Shown one piece after another: positions 1 to 6,002 of a stretch of DNA of 6,170 bases. A program made the position numbers and the translations under genes. Under the pieces are notes generated by a model. It worked only from the letters and a program-made list of their open reading frames with translations. It was not told the origin of the DNA and made no database searches. The DNA is taken from positions 1 to 6,170 of the forward strand of contig DYKW01000111.1 of assembly GCA_020722405.1 (NCBI GenBank), given 5' to 3'. Within the stretch, counting starts at the first letter, position 1. Each line of letters starts with the position of its first letter. This DNA is from Anaerolinea thermophila (GTDB lineage Bacteria > Chloroflexota > Anaerolineae > Anaerolineales > DRKV01).

Positions 1-74
1 GCTGGCGCTCGTCGAAATGACATTGCGCTGGCGCTCGTCGAAATGACATTGCTGGTGCTCGTCGAAATGACATT
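1..74. repeat. Three tandem copies of a 24-bp repeat
   Basis: Three head-to-tail copies of a 24-bp unit lie at 1-24, 27-50 and 51-74. All share the core GCTCGTCGAAATGACATT. Copies 1 and 2 are identical and are separated by an extra GC dinucleotide. Copy 3 differs by one C-to-T change in its first third. The array may begin before the window. I see no coding sense in it. The reverse complement (AATGTCATTTCGACGAGC) resembles intergenic repeats I recall from other bacterial genomes; that is recollection, not a search result. There are no spacers, so it is not a CRISPR array. Confidence 0.85.
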
Positions 75-200
75 GCTGATCTGAAAATAGATTTTCATGT
101 CTGGTGGTGGAAATTATTTTTCATGGCGACTTCTCAATATTTTGGGGATGAGGGCACATCGTCCCGCAAAGTACCCGTAGGGTGAAGGCTTGAGCGACAC
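75..200. other. Non-coding stretch with a short A/T-rich dyad
   Basis: No gene is supported between the tandem repeats and the 55-bp repeat. The one structured element is a perfect dyad at 82-97, with arms TGAAAAT and ATTTTCA around a 2-base centre. A half-site-like TTTTTCATGG follows at 117-126. It could be an operator or chance A/T-rich sequence; no adjacent gene start makes use of it. Nothing else is recognisable here. Confidence 0.4.
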
Positions 201-255
201 AACCAGTTTTTCGAGGAAACCTTCGGGACGTTTCCCCTTATTTTTGAGATGATAC
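201..255 (+). repeat. Left copy of 55-bp inverted repeat bracketing the cluster
   Basis: This segment matches the reverse complement of 6116-6170 at 50 of 55 positions without gaps. Four of the five differences fall in the outer part (207-216), so the inner 39 bases are nearly identical. It contains an imperfect hairpin with arms GGAAAC (215-220) and GTTTCC (230-235), followed by CCTTATTTTT. It is either a copy of a dispersed intergenic repeat family or one boundary of a mobile segment. The sequence alone does not decide. Confidence 0.85.
215..245 (+). terminator. Terminator-like hairpin facing into the cluster
   Basis: The arms GGAAAC and GTTTCC enclose a 9-base loop that can add one T-A and one G-T pair. 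A pyrimidine tract ending in five Ts (241-245) follows. The orientation would stop transcription coming from the left, before it ran antisense into the acyltransferase gene. It is not oriented to end the acyltransferase transcript itself, because on that strand no T-run follows the stem. The stem is only 6 bp with an imperfect tail, so termination is a guess. Confidence 0.35.
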
Positions 256-256
256 T

Positions 257-277
257 GACTACGCGACTAAACGACTA
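257..277. repeat. Three GACTA words at 8-bp period
   Basis: GACTA occurs at 257-261, 265-269 and 273-277, exactly 8 bp apart, between the 55-bp repeat and the acyltransferase stop codon. It is either a tiny tandem array or a degenerated repeat end. No function can be assigned. Confidence 0.5.
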
Positions 278-281
278 CCCT

Positions 282-1034
282 TTAGAACACGCGTTGCCCA
301 GGGGGCAGCGGTTCCCCGGTGATTTCTTTGATGATCTTGGCGGGGACGCCGCCGACCACGGCGTGGGGTGGCACGTCCTTTGTGACGACTGCCCCCGCGG
401 CAACGACCGCTCCCTTACCAACGCGTACCCCATCTGTAATCACCGCCCCGGCGCCCAGCCAGACATCATCCTCGATGACGATGCCTTCGGCGGTCAGCCC
501 TTGTTCGATGAAGGAGCGGGTGGGATCGTTGAACACGTGGTTGACGGCGATAATTTGCGTAAAGGGCGAAGTGTACACCCGGTTTCCCAGCGTGACCCCA
601 CCTTGCCCGCGAATGACCGAATACTCTCCAATCAAGCAATCTTCGCCAATGGTGATGCCGGCCTGTGGAATATCGCGGAAGTTGTACACGTGCAATACCG
701 CACCGTGCATGACGATACTGCGTGCGCCAATGCGTATGCCGTTGGGCGTGGCGTGTAAGTAAGAACCCTGATCCAGGTAAACGCCATGTCCCAGGTGGAT
801 GTGGTTGGCAAAACGCAAGCGTACACCGGCCTCGATGGCCGCGGCGCCTTGCATGTGGGTAATCAGACGGTAGAGCACGCTGCGCAGCCCGATGCCAACA
901 AGGGTAGGAACCCAGCCGATCAGCGCATATAAGGTTTGCTCCAGGAGATAGCGTGGCAGGTTGTCCGCCTGACGGTCGAGGTACAGGCGTAGACTTTTCA
1001 GTGTCGAGAGTTGGGGATTGGCGGGACTGGTCAT
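282..1034 (-). CDS. Left-handed beta-helix acyltransferase (sugar O- or N-acetyltransferase family)
   Basis: The protein is 250 aa from the ATG at 1034. A TTG at 1064 would add 10 residues. Neither start has a clear Shine-Dalgarno, so the start is uncertain. Numbering from the ATG, residues 65-235 are a series of hexapeptide (LbH) turns such as IRIGAR, ITIGED, VTLGNR, VWLGAGAVI and VRVGKGAVVAAGAVV, ending in the usual VVGGVPAKII. The motif AVNHVF places a likely catalytic His at about residue 166. Residues 30-60 are hydrophobic (LYALIGWVPTLVGIGLRSVL) and may contact the membrane or a partner. The family transfers acetyl or other acyl groups from CoA to sugars in polysaccharide and antibiotic pathways; the acceptor cannot be read from sequence. 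It is transcribed away from gmhB and lies in a glycan locus, so modification of the exported glycan is the natural inference. Confidence 0.85.
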   Translation of the reverse strand: MTSPANPQLSTLKSLRLYLDRQADNLPRYLLEQTLYALIGWVPTLVGIGLRSVLYRLITHMQGAAAIEAGVRLRFANHIHLGHGVYLDQGSYLHATPNGIRIGARSIVMHGAVLHVYNFRDIPQAGITIGEDCLIGEYSVIRGQGGVTLGNRVYTSPFTQIIAVNHVFNDPTRSFIEQGLTAEGIVIEDDVWLGAGAVITDGVRVGKGAVVAAGAVVTKDVPPHAVVGGVPAKIIKEITGEPLPPGQRVF

Positions 1035-1168
1035 AGGGTAGAATGGGGGTGTCGCAATGAGCAATTACTTTGCTGCCGGAACCCAATGTGCCGCCGAACG
1101 ATGGTGCTTTCTAGGGTAGGTGAAGGCATTGCCTTCTCTTACCCTGCTAGAATTCATTGGGGCGCTAC

Positions 1169-1197
1169 TTGGCAGTACGGTGGGTAGGTTGCAAAAT
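1169..1197 (+). promoter_or_regulatory. Possible sigma-70 promoter for gmhB
   Basis: TTGGCA (1169-1174; 5 of 6 to TTGACA) and CAAAAT (1192-1197; 4 of 6 to TATAAT) are separated by 17 bp. Initiation about 7 bp later would give a leader of about 33 nt before the ATG at 1237. That favours the ATG over an upstream GTG at 1120, which would lie ahead of the promoter. The -10 is weak, so this is only a candidate. Confidence 0.35.
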
Positions 1198-1236
1198 CTC
1201 GAGGGCGATACGATATTTCAATTTGTGGATGAGTCA

Positions 1237-1803
1237 ATGAAACCATTTCAACAACCTTTGCTTCGCCCGGCCCTGTTCCTGGATCGGGATGGGGTGATCA
1301 TCGAAAATCGGGCAAACTATGTGCGCTCGTGGGAAGATGTAACTTTTTACGAACAAGCGTTAGAAGCACTGCGCCGCTTACGAGATACCCCCTACGTTAT
1401 CGTTATCGTTACCAATCAGTCGGCAGTCGGGCGGGGTATTTTGACGTTGGCTCAGGCGGAAGCCATCAACCAGGGCGTGGTAGCGCACATCCGTGCACAG
1501 GGGGGACGGGTGGATGCGGTCTACTTGTGCCCCCACGCACCGGATGAGGGCTGTGCTTGCCGCAAGCCGCAGCCGGGTATGCTCCGTCAGGCTGCGGCAG
1601 ACTTAAATCTGGATCTAGCGCGCTCCTGGATGGTGGGGGATGCCCTGACCGATATTCAGGCCGGGCAGGCTGCTCCGGTAGGGCACACTGCCCTGGTGCG
1701 CACCGGACGAGGGGAAGCGCAGTTGCCGTTATGTCAGAAAGCCGGTCTTAGTGGCTACCTGGTGGTAGAGGACCTGTTGCATTTGTTGCCCTATTTGTTG
1801 TAA
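1237..1803 (+). CDS. gmhB: D-glycero-D-manno-heptose 1,7-bisphosphate 7-phosphatase (HAD family)
   Basis: A 188-aa HAD-superfamily phosphatase, close to the usual GmhB size. It would remove the 7-phosphate of heptose 1,7-bisphosphate in the cytoplasm to give heptose 1-phosphate. Numbering from the ATG at 1237, motif I is LFLDRDGVII (nucleophile Asp16, acid/base Asp18), motif II is VTNQS (about 58-62), and the motif III Lys lies in CRKP (Lys110). Motif IV is MVGDALTDI (Asp135, Asp139). The loop CPHAPDEGCACRKP holds the Cys/His set that binds structural zinc in GmhB. The open frame extends upstream to a GTG at 1120, but those 39 residues resemble no HAD N-terminus, so I take the ATG. A GGATGAG tract just upstream is a weak ribosome site. 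It is the only plus-strand metabolic gene, and its end overlaps the isomerase end by 13 bp. HisB-type histidinol phosphatase is a less likely alternative given the neighbours. Confidence 0.85.
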   Translation: MKPFQQPLLRPALFLDRDGVIIENRANYVRSWEDVTFYEQALEALRRLRDTPYVIVIVTNQSAVGRGILTLAQAEAINQGVVAHIRAQGGRVDAVYLCPHAPDEGCACRKPQPGMLRQAAADLNLDLARSWMVGDALTDIQAGQAAPVGHTALVRTGRGEAQLPLCQKAGLSGYLVVEDLLHLLPYLL

Positions 1804-2978
1804 GATTCTTCCGCTGCCTGTTTTTCGCTAAACGAATACGAGAGTGTAACCGCGATGGCGGTCAACATTGCCAGGTCTTCCATCGTAAAACGTCCGGGTT
1901 GAGGGTATGCCAGGGTGACAACACCGGCTACGCGGTCTTGTGTCATCAGCGGAACACTGAGCACAGAGCGTTCATCTTCGTCTTCTCTGCGGCGCAACCA
2001 ACGCGAATCGACGCCGGTATTGGTGATTAACGCTGACTGACGGTTTTCGATTACCCAACCGGCCAATCCTTGCGAGGCCATTTCTTTCAACGTTTCTAAC
2101 TGGGGGGTGTGGATGTTGCCATTATAGGCCAGTGCCCCATCCAGGACGTTTCTATCGCCATCTAATACCATGATGCTGCCACTGATTGCGCCGACGGTTT
2201 GCAGCGTGAGCAGTAGAACCCGGCCGAGCATGGCGTGCAGGTCTAATTTCCCGGCGAATTCTCGGCTAATCTCGGAAAGCATTTCCATGGTGTGACGGGC
2301 GCGCTGAGATGTTTTCTCGGTGGCCATTTTCAGGGCGGTCTGCTGATGGACCTTTTCCGGTGGGGCATCAGTTTCCAGGGGTGAGGTTGCCTGAAGCCCG
2401 CGCGGCAGTACGGTTATTGCCTGGCAGCGTGTTTTGATGGCATCCACTGTCATGTGTTCTACCATTAAGTGGATATCTTCAACTTGCTCGTATGAGTTCA
2501 GCGGAGCGTGGATATTCAACTGGCTGAGGCGCGCTAATTCGCCACCGCTAAAACCGGTTAGCCCCACGGTATAGGCGCCAAACTTGTTTGCCAGACGGAT
2601 AGCCCGTAGCACGTTCTCAGAGTTTCCACTGGCCGAAATCCCAATCACGATATCTTGCGGCTCTACCAGGCTGCCGAGTTGTTCGGCAAACACGTTCTCA
2701 TAGCCTTCGTCATTGGCATACGCGGAGAAAATTGCCATATTGTCGGTCAGGCCGATGACGCGGAAGTGTGGCCAGTTTGGGTGACGGGTGTTTTTTGCCA
2801 GGTCGGCCACAAAATGCGAAGCAGTGGAAGCGCTGCCGCCGTTCCCCATGATAAAAACTTGCCGGCCGTACAGACGAGCCTCCATTAATACATTGATTAA
2901 CTGCTCGATTTTTCCCACATCCATCTTCCCCAATGTATCTTGCATGGTATGCAGATAAGTGCTTACGGAATTTTGCAT
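1791..2978 (-). CDS. gmhA: Sedoheptulose-7-phosphate isomerase (SIS domain) fused to a C-terminal GAF domain
   Basis: A 395-aa protein, about twice the roughly 190 aa of ordinary GmhA. Residues 1-195 form a SIS phosphosugar isomerase domain with GNGGSAS (45-51) and SASGNS (115-120) for phosphate binding. His55, Asp59, Glu167 and His175 sit where E. coli GmhA has His61, Glu65, Gln172 and His180 (alignment by eye). The reaction would be sedoheptulose 7-phosphate to D-glycero-D-manno-heptose 7-phosphate, the first pathway step. After a polar linker (about 196-225), residues about 230-385 look like a GAF domain: GLAGWVIENRQSALITN (304-320), RSVLSVPL (337-344), RVAGVVTLAY (349-358) and FTMEDLAMLTAIA (364-376). 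GAF domains bind small ligands or mediate dimerisation, so ligand control of the isomerase is an inference. The start is firm: AGGAG (2985-2989 on this strand) lies 6 nt before the ATG. It follows the kinase gene in the same direction, with the insertion element between them. Gene symbol and substrate are inferred from the SIS subtype and neighbours. Confidence 0.85.
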   Translation of the reverse strand: MQNSVSTYLHTMQDTLGKMDVGKIEQLINVLMEARLYGRQVFIMGNGGSASTASHFVADLAKNTRHPNWPHFRVIGLTDNMAIFSAYANDEGYENVFAEQLGSLVEPQDIVIGISASGNSENVLRAIRLANKFGAYTVGLTGFSGGELARLSQLNIHAPLNSYEQVEDIHLMVEHMTVDAIKTRCQAITVLPRGLQATSPLETDAPPEKVHQQTALKMATEKTSQRARHTMEMLSEISREFAGKLDLHAMLGRVLLLTLQTVGAISGSIMVLDGDRNVLDGALAYNGNIHTPQLETLKEMASQGLAGWVIENRQSALITNTGVDSRWLRRREDEDERSVLSVPLMTQDRVAGVVTLAYPQPGRFTMEDLAMLTAIAVTLSYSFSEKQAAEESYNK

Positions 2979-3021
2979 TGCTTTCTCCTCGTATGAAATT
3001 CATTGATTTATCAAACGTGCG

Positions 3022-3326
3022 TATTTGTTTACCGCCGAGAACACAGAGAGCGCTGAGATGATAAAACGGGAAAATCTTGACCAGACCACGGAGAGCATGA
3101 TCGCTGCCGCTATGAAAGTGCACCGCGCTCTAGGGCCTGGCCTTCTGGAGTCGGCGTAGGAAGCCTGTCTGACTTTTGAATTGGCCCAACGCGGCTTGAA
3201 GGTGGAACAAACCCCTGCCCGTGATCTATCGGGAGGTCAAGCCGGATTGTGGCTACCGCCTGGCATTCGCCGGGTGGTGAACTCCAGATTCTCTGCGTTC
3301 TTCGCGGACTCTGCGGTAAACAGATA
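3022..3326. mobile_element. MITE-like insertion with terminal inverted repeats and probable target duplication
   Basis: The ends are inverted repeats of 18 bp with 2 mismatches: 3022-3039 reads TATTTGTTTACCGCCGAG, and 3309-3326 reads TATCTGTTTACCGCAGAG on the other strand. Directly outside lie CAAACGTGC (3012-3020, one base from the left end) and CAAACGTAC (3327-3335), which match at 8 of 9 and look like a target-site duplication. Inside each end is a degenerate CAGAGA/ACGCAGAG motif (3041-3050 and near 3288-3298). The body holds a ruined GxxExxY gene. The element lies immediately beyond the kinase stop codon and 43 bp from the isomerase start, so it split an operon junction without breaking either gene. 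No transposase is present; movement would have needed one elsewhere. Confidence 0.65.
3058..3280 (+). pseudogene. GxxExxY protein (PD-(D/E)XK-like family) remnant
   Basis: From the ATG at 3058 the plus strand reads MIKRENLDQTTESMIAAA, then VHRALGPGLLESA, then a TAG at 3157-3159. The reading frame continues EACLTFELAQRGLKVEQ. Near the C-run at 3212-3215 the coding sense moves to the next frame, giving PLPVIYREVKPDCGYRLAF and ending at the TGA at 3278-3280. This is the N-terminal part of the GxxExxY family (usual length about 120-130 aa). The stop replaces the Tyr of the signature Gly-x-x-Glu-x-x-Tyr. The frame change and the absence of the C-terminal region, where the conserved nuclease-like residues would be, make it clearly dead. 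The family's function is not established. It lies wholly inside the insertion element and opposes the surrounding operon. Confidence 0.85.
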
Positions 3327-3335
3327 CAAACGTAC

Positions 3336-4313
3336 TTACCGGCGGTAATTGAAAATGACCTTGCTGCCATCCGGTTCCAGGCGGAAAGGCATTTCTCGCA
3401 GGTTCGAAAGAGCGTTGCGCACGTCTTGTCGGTGTTCACAAGGTACGTATACCAGAAAGAAGCCGCCGCCCCCCGCGCCGGTGATTTTTCCGCCTAGTGC
3501 ACCTGCGTTTCGTGCGTCTTGGTACCATTGATCGATCGTTCCGTTACTGATTCCGCTGGCCAATTGTTTTTTCAATTGCCAACTCTCATGCAGCAACGTT
3601 CCCAGCGCATCCAGGTTGCCAGATTCTAGTTCCCGGCGGGCTGTGTAAGCGATTTCTTTCATTTGCCGTAAAACACTCAGACGGGTAGCAATATTGTTTT
3701 TCTGCTCATCCAGCACACTTTCGGCTTTGCGGGTCAGGCCGGTGTAAAACAACAACAGGTTCTCATGGAGTCGCTGCCGGTTTGCTTCGGAAAGATGCAC
3801 ATCGTGTACTTCGATGTTTCCATCGGAGTGAAATTCTAAAAAACGCAGATTCCCATACGCGGCGATGTATTGGTCTTGCACCCCGATGGGCTTATTGAGC
3901 GTTTCTATCTCGATTTTGCAAGCCTGCTGGGCCAGCGTGGCCGCGGTCACCGGGCGATTTTGGTAGGCGTACATGGCGTTTAGCGCGCCGATCGTCACCG
4001 TGCTGGAGGACCCCAGCCCCGTGCCGGCCGGTACGTCTCCGGAGGTCGAGATTTCTACCCCGCCGTGCATACCGGTCAGACGCATGGCCTCGCGAATCAG
4101 TTCGTGCTGCACCTCATCCACACGGTCGGCAATTTGGGTGCGGGTATAACTGACCCAAATGCGGTCATCGAAACGGCGCTCCTTGATGGTCACAAAGATG
4201 TATTTGTCAATGGCGGTAGAAAGTGCACATCCGCCTTCTTGACGGTAGAAAGCCGGAAAATCGGTGCCGCCGCCAAAAAAACTGACGCGCACCGGAGTTT
4301 GCACAATGATCAT
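3336..4313 (-). CDS. hddA: D-glycero-alpha-D-manno-heptose 7-phosphate kinase (GHMP family)
   Basis: A 325-aa GHMP kinase that would phosphorylate C1 of heptose 7-phosphate with ATP in the cytoplasm. The N-terminus MIIVQTPVRVSFFGGGTDF is the typical HddA opening and fixes the start. The ATP-binding loop is DVPAGTGLGSSS (93-104), the likely catalytic Asp is Asp147 in GVQDQY, and the third GHMP motif is GGKITGAGGGGFFLVYV (274-290). Length and motif order are normal. The alpha-specific HddA type, as opposed to HldE, leads to a GDP-heptose route used for S-layer and capsule glycans in characterised bacteria. The leader just before the ATG is C-rich with no Shine-Dalgarno. The gene lies 126 bp after the phosphotransferase, with a strong hairpin between, and its stop codon abuts the insertion element. 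A fucose-type or other GHMP sugar kinase is possible but less likely next to gmhA and gmhB. Confidence 0.88.
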   Translation of the reverse strand: MIIVQTPVRVSFFGGGTDFPAFYRQEGGCALSTAIDKYIFVTIKERRFDDRIWVSYTRTQIADRVDEVQHELIREAMRLTGMHGGVEISTSGDVPAGTGLGSSSTVTIGALNAMYAYQNRPVTAATLAQQACKIEIETLNKPIGVQDQYIAAYGNLRFLEFHSDGNIEVHDVHLSEANRQRLHENLLLFYTGLTRKAESVLDEQKNNIATRLSVLRQMKEIAYTARRELESGNLDALGTLLHESWQLKKQLASGISNGTIDQWYQDARNAGALGGKITGAGGGGFFLVYVPCEHRQDVRNALSNLREMPFRLEPDGSKVIFNYRR

Positions 4314-4358
4314 GGGGGATGACCCTTTGGGGATGAGGAAATAATGAGGGGACGAGAA

Positions 4359-4431
4359 GGGAACAAACGGGCCCTTTGAGGGGCTGCCCTCCTTTGGGGT
4401 GGCGCGCCCCTCAAAGGGTCGTCCTGTTCCC
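4359..4431 (-). promoter_or_regulatory. Large GC-rich hairpin in the operon between phosphotransferase and kinase genes
   Basis: A perfect 13-bp stem pairs 4372-4384 (CCCTTTGAGGGGC) with 4406-4418 (GCCCCTCAAAGGG) around a 21-base loop. After a partly mismatched 6-base internal loop, an outer 7-bp stem pairs GGGAACA (4359-4365) with TGTTCCC (4425-4431). It starts 8 bp after the phosphotransferase stop. No T-run follows on either strand, so it is not a classic terminator; an mRNA-processing, stability or attenuation role is possible. On the mRNA strand the loop exposes AGGAGG (4388-4393), but no start codon follows at a usable distance. Further CCCTTTGGGG-like words lie at 4323-4332 and 4391-4399. 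Confidence 0.6.
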
Positions 4432-4439
4432 TGGGGAAC

Positions 4440-5948
4440 TCAGTAGGCCCCCCGGCTTTTGAGTACCGCGGGAATCGTTTGAATCAGAATCTGAATATCC
4501 AGCCAGATGCTCCAATTGCGAATGTAGTGCATATCGAAGCGCACACGCTGTTCCCAGGAGACGTCCGAGCGTCCGCTAATTTGCCATAGGCCGGTCATGC
4601 CCGGCTTGACGGTTAGCAGGTTCAGGCCGTATTTTGCATACATGTTCATTTCAGGCGGTGAAATCATGCGTGGCCCAACTACGGACATTTCTTCGCGCAG
4701 GACATTGAATAGTTGAGGTAATTCATCCAAACTGGTTTTGCGGAGGAAGCGCCCAACCCTGGTGACGCGCGGGTCATATTTGAGTTTGTGGGTTTGTGCC
4801 AGTTGGGCTTGCAAGTCTGGGTAGCGTGCCAGGATTTCATCGCCATTGACGTACATGGTGCGGAACTTGAAGGCGTCGAATTGTTTGCCGTTGACGCCCA
4901 TCACACGCCGTCGGTAGAACACCGGGCCGGGGGAATCCAAACGGATGAGTAGTGCGAGAATGGCGAATATCGGCCACCCTACGATGAGCGCCCCCAAGGC
5001 TACGCTCCAATCTAGCATGGTTTTGAGTATGCGATCAATGCCTGTCAGGCGCACCTTGTTGACGCCCAGCAAGGGCACAAAGGCAAATTCTTTGACTTCT
5101 AGGCCGGTGGTAATGATTTCATATAGCCCGGAAGACAAGAGTACGTTCACATCTGGAGAAGTGCCATAGCGCTGGAAGATGTGCAGAACCTTTTCGCGTG
5201 GTAAAGAGTTGCTGGTGAGGATGAGCTTCTCAATGCCATAACGGGCGATCAGATCGTCTAGTTGGTTTGGGGTGCCGAGCGCGGGCAGGTTGGCGATGTA
5301 ACGAGCGTTAGAAGGCAGTTCGTCATCTACGAAACCGATGAGTTGCAGGCCAGAAGTTGTCCAACGGCGTAGTTGTTCGGCCAGCGAGAAGCCCTCTGGA
5401 TTGGCACCGATGATCACAGCCGGGGAAAGAAAGTAACCTCGACGGCGCAGGGCATAGATTGCACGCCGCAGCGTAAAACGCCCAACGGCAACAAAGAGGA
5501 AAGCCAATCCCCAGGAGAGTAACAGCCAGCCGCGGGCCAGCGTCATATTGGGGAGTAGAAACTCTGCGAAGACCATCGTCACCATGCCGGTGGTGACAGC
5601 GTTGAACAATAAAGCGTATTCTCTTGTGCCCCCCAGTAAGTTTTTGCGCTGATACAACCCAAAGAAGGAAAAACACAGCACCCAGGCGGGTAGTGCCATG
5701 AGTGCCAGTTGATGGTAAAACGAGGGGGCGATGCGGGCCTCTAACTTGAAGATGGGTAACTGCAAGGAGAAGCGTATAAAATACGCGGCCCCAAAGGCCA
5801 GGCTGATGAGAAGAATATCTTGGAGTACCAACCAGATACCAAAAGCCCGCCATTGGTTGTGGCGGCTTATATGGAGTTGCTTTGCTTTGCGGGAAGTCTC
5901 GACTGCGCCTTCAATAATTTTGGCTCCGGTTTCGGCAGATTTGAACAT
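4440..5948 (-). CDS. Polyprenyl-phosphate sugar-1-phosphate transferase (WcaJ/WbaP-like)
   Basis: A 502-aa inner-membrane enzyme that starts glycan assembly by moving a sugar 1-phosphate from a nucleotide sugar to undecaprenyl phosphate. Hydrophobic segments are near residues 36-60, 80-98, 117-133 and 140-157. A soluble Rossmann-like region follows (about 175-300; VIIGANPEGFSLA, LIGFVDDE). The catalytic bacterial sugar transferase domain spans about 305-500, with a membrane segment at 310-336, then GPVFYRRRVMG (341-351) and FDAFKFRTM (357-365). DPRVTRVGRFLRKTSLDELP (392-411) contains the Asp408-Glu409 pair equivalent to the catalytic dyad of PglC. PGMTGLWQISGR (449-460) and a C-terminal RGAY complete the family pattern. 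The ATG is well supported by AGGAGAGG (5957-5964 on this strand) 8 nt upstream. It is the first gene of the minus-strand operon. Whether the sugar is glucose, galactose or another cannot be read from sequence. Confidence 0.92.
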   Translation of the reverse strand: MFKSAETGAKIIEGAVETSRKAKQLHISRHNQWRAFGIWLVLQDILLISLAFGAAYFIRFSLQLPIFKLEARIAPSFYHQLALMALPAWVLCFSFFGLYQRKNLLGGTREYALLFNAVTTGMVTMVFAEFLLPNMTLARGWLLLSWGLAFLFVAVGRFTLRRAIYALRRRGYFLSPAVIIGANPEGFSLAEQLRRWTTSGLQLIGFVDDELPSNARYIANLPALGTPNQLDDLIARYGIEKLILTSNSLPREKVLHIFQRYGTSPDVNVLLSSGLYEIITTGLEVKEFAFVPLLGVNKVRLTGIDRILKTMLDWSVALGALIVGWPIFAILALLIRLDSPGPVFYRRRVMGVNGKQFDAFKFRTMYVNGDEILARYPDLQAQLAQTHKLKYDPRVTRVGRFLRKTSLDELPQLFNVLREEMSVVGPRMISPPEMNMYAKYGLNLLTVKPGMTGLWQISGRSDVSWEQRVRFDMHYIRNWSIWLDIQILIQTIPAVLKSRGAY

Positions 5949-6002
5949 GATAAAGACCTCTCCTGTGTTATGTGTGGGCTTCTATCTCAAGAATTTGCAT
6001 TG

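Noticed and set aside
1..74. CRISPR array
   Set aside because: The repeats are directly adjacent with no spacers of regular length, and no cas gene is present.
249..762. Long open frames on the plus strand opposite the acyltransferase gene
   Set aside because: They are antisense to a clear hexapeptide-repeat protein, show no domain pattern, and their length follows from the repetitive composition of the true gene.
1035..1064. Acyltransferase start at the TTG at 1064
   Set aside because: It has no ribosome site and is a rarer start codon than the in-frame ATG at 1034. It cannot be excluded, because the ATG also lacks a clear ribosome site.
1120..1236. Longer gmhB beginning at the GTG at 1120
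   Set aside because: The additional 39 residues do not resemble a HAD N-terminus, and a promoter-like pair lies within that stretch. The ATG at 1237 gives the normal family length.
3110..3439. Minus-strand open frame crossing the element and the kinase 3' end
   Set aside because: It spans the element boundary and lies in a different frame of the kinase coding sequence, with no recognisable motifs. The broken GxxExxY gene on the other strand explains the region.
4359..4431. Rho-independent terminator after the phosphotransferase
   Set aside because: The stem is strong but is not followed by a T-run in either direction, so I list it as a structured intra-operon element.
5323..5853. 176-aa minus-strand open frame inside the phosphotransferase gene
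   Set aside because: It is a same-strand frame shadow of a well-supported membrane enzyme and has no independent start signal or domain.
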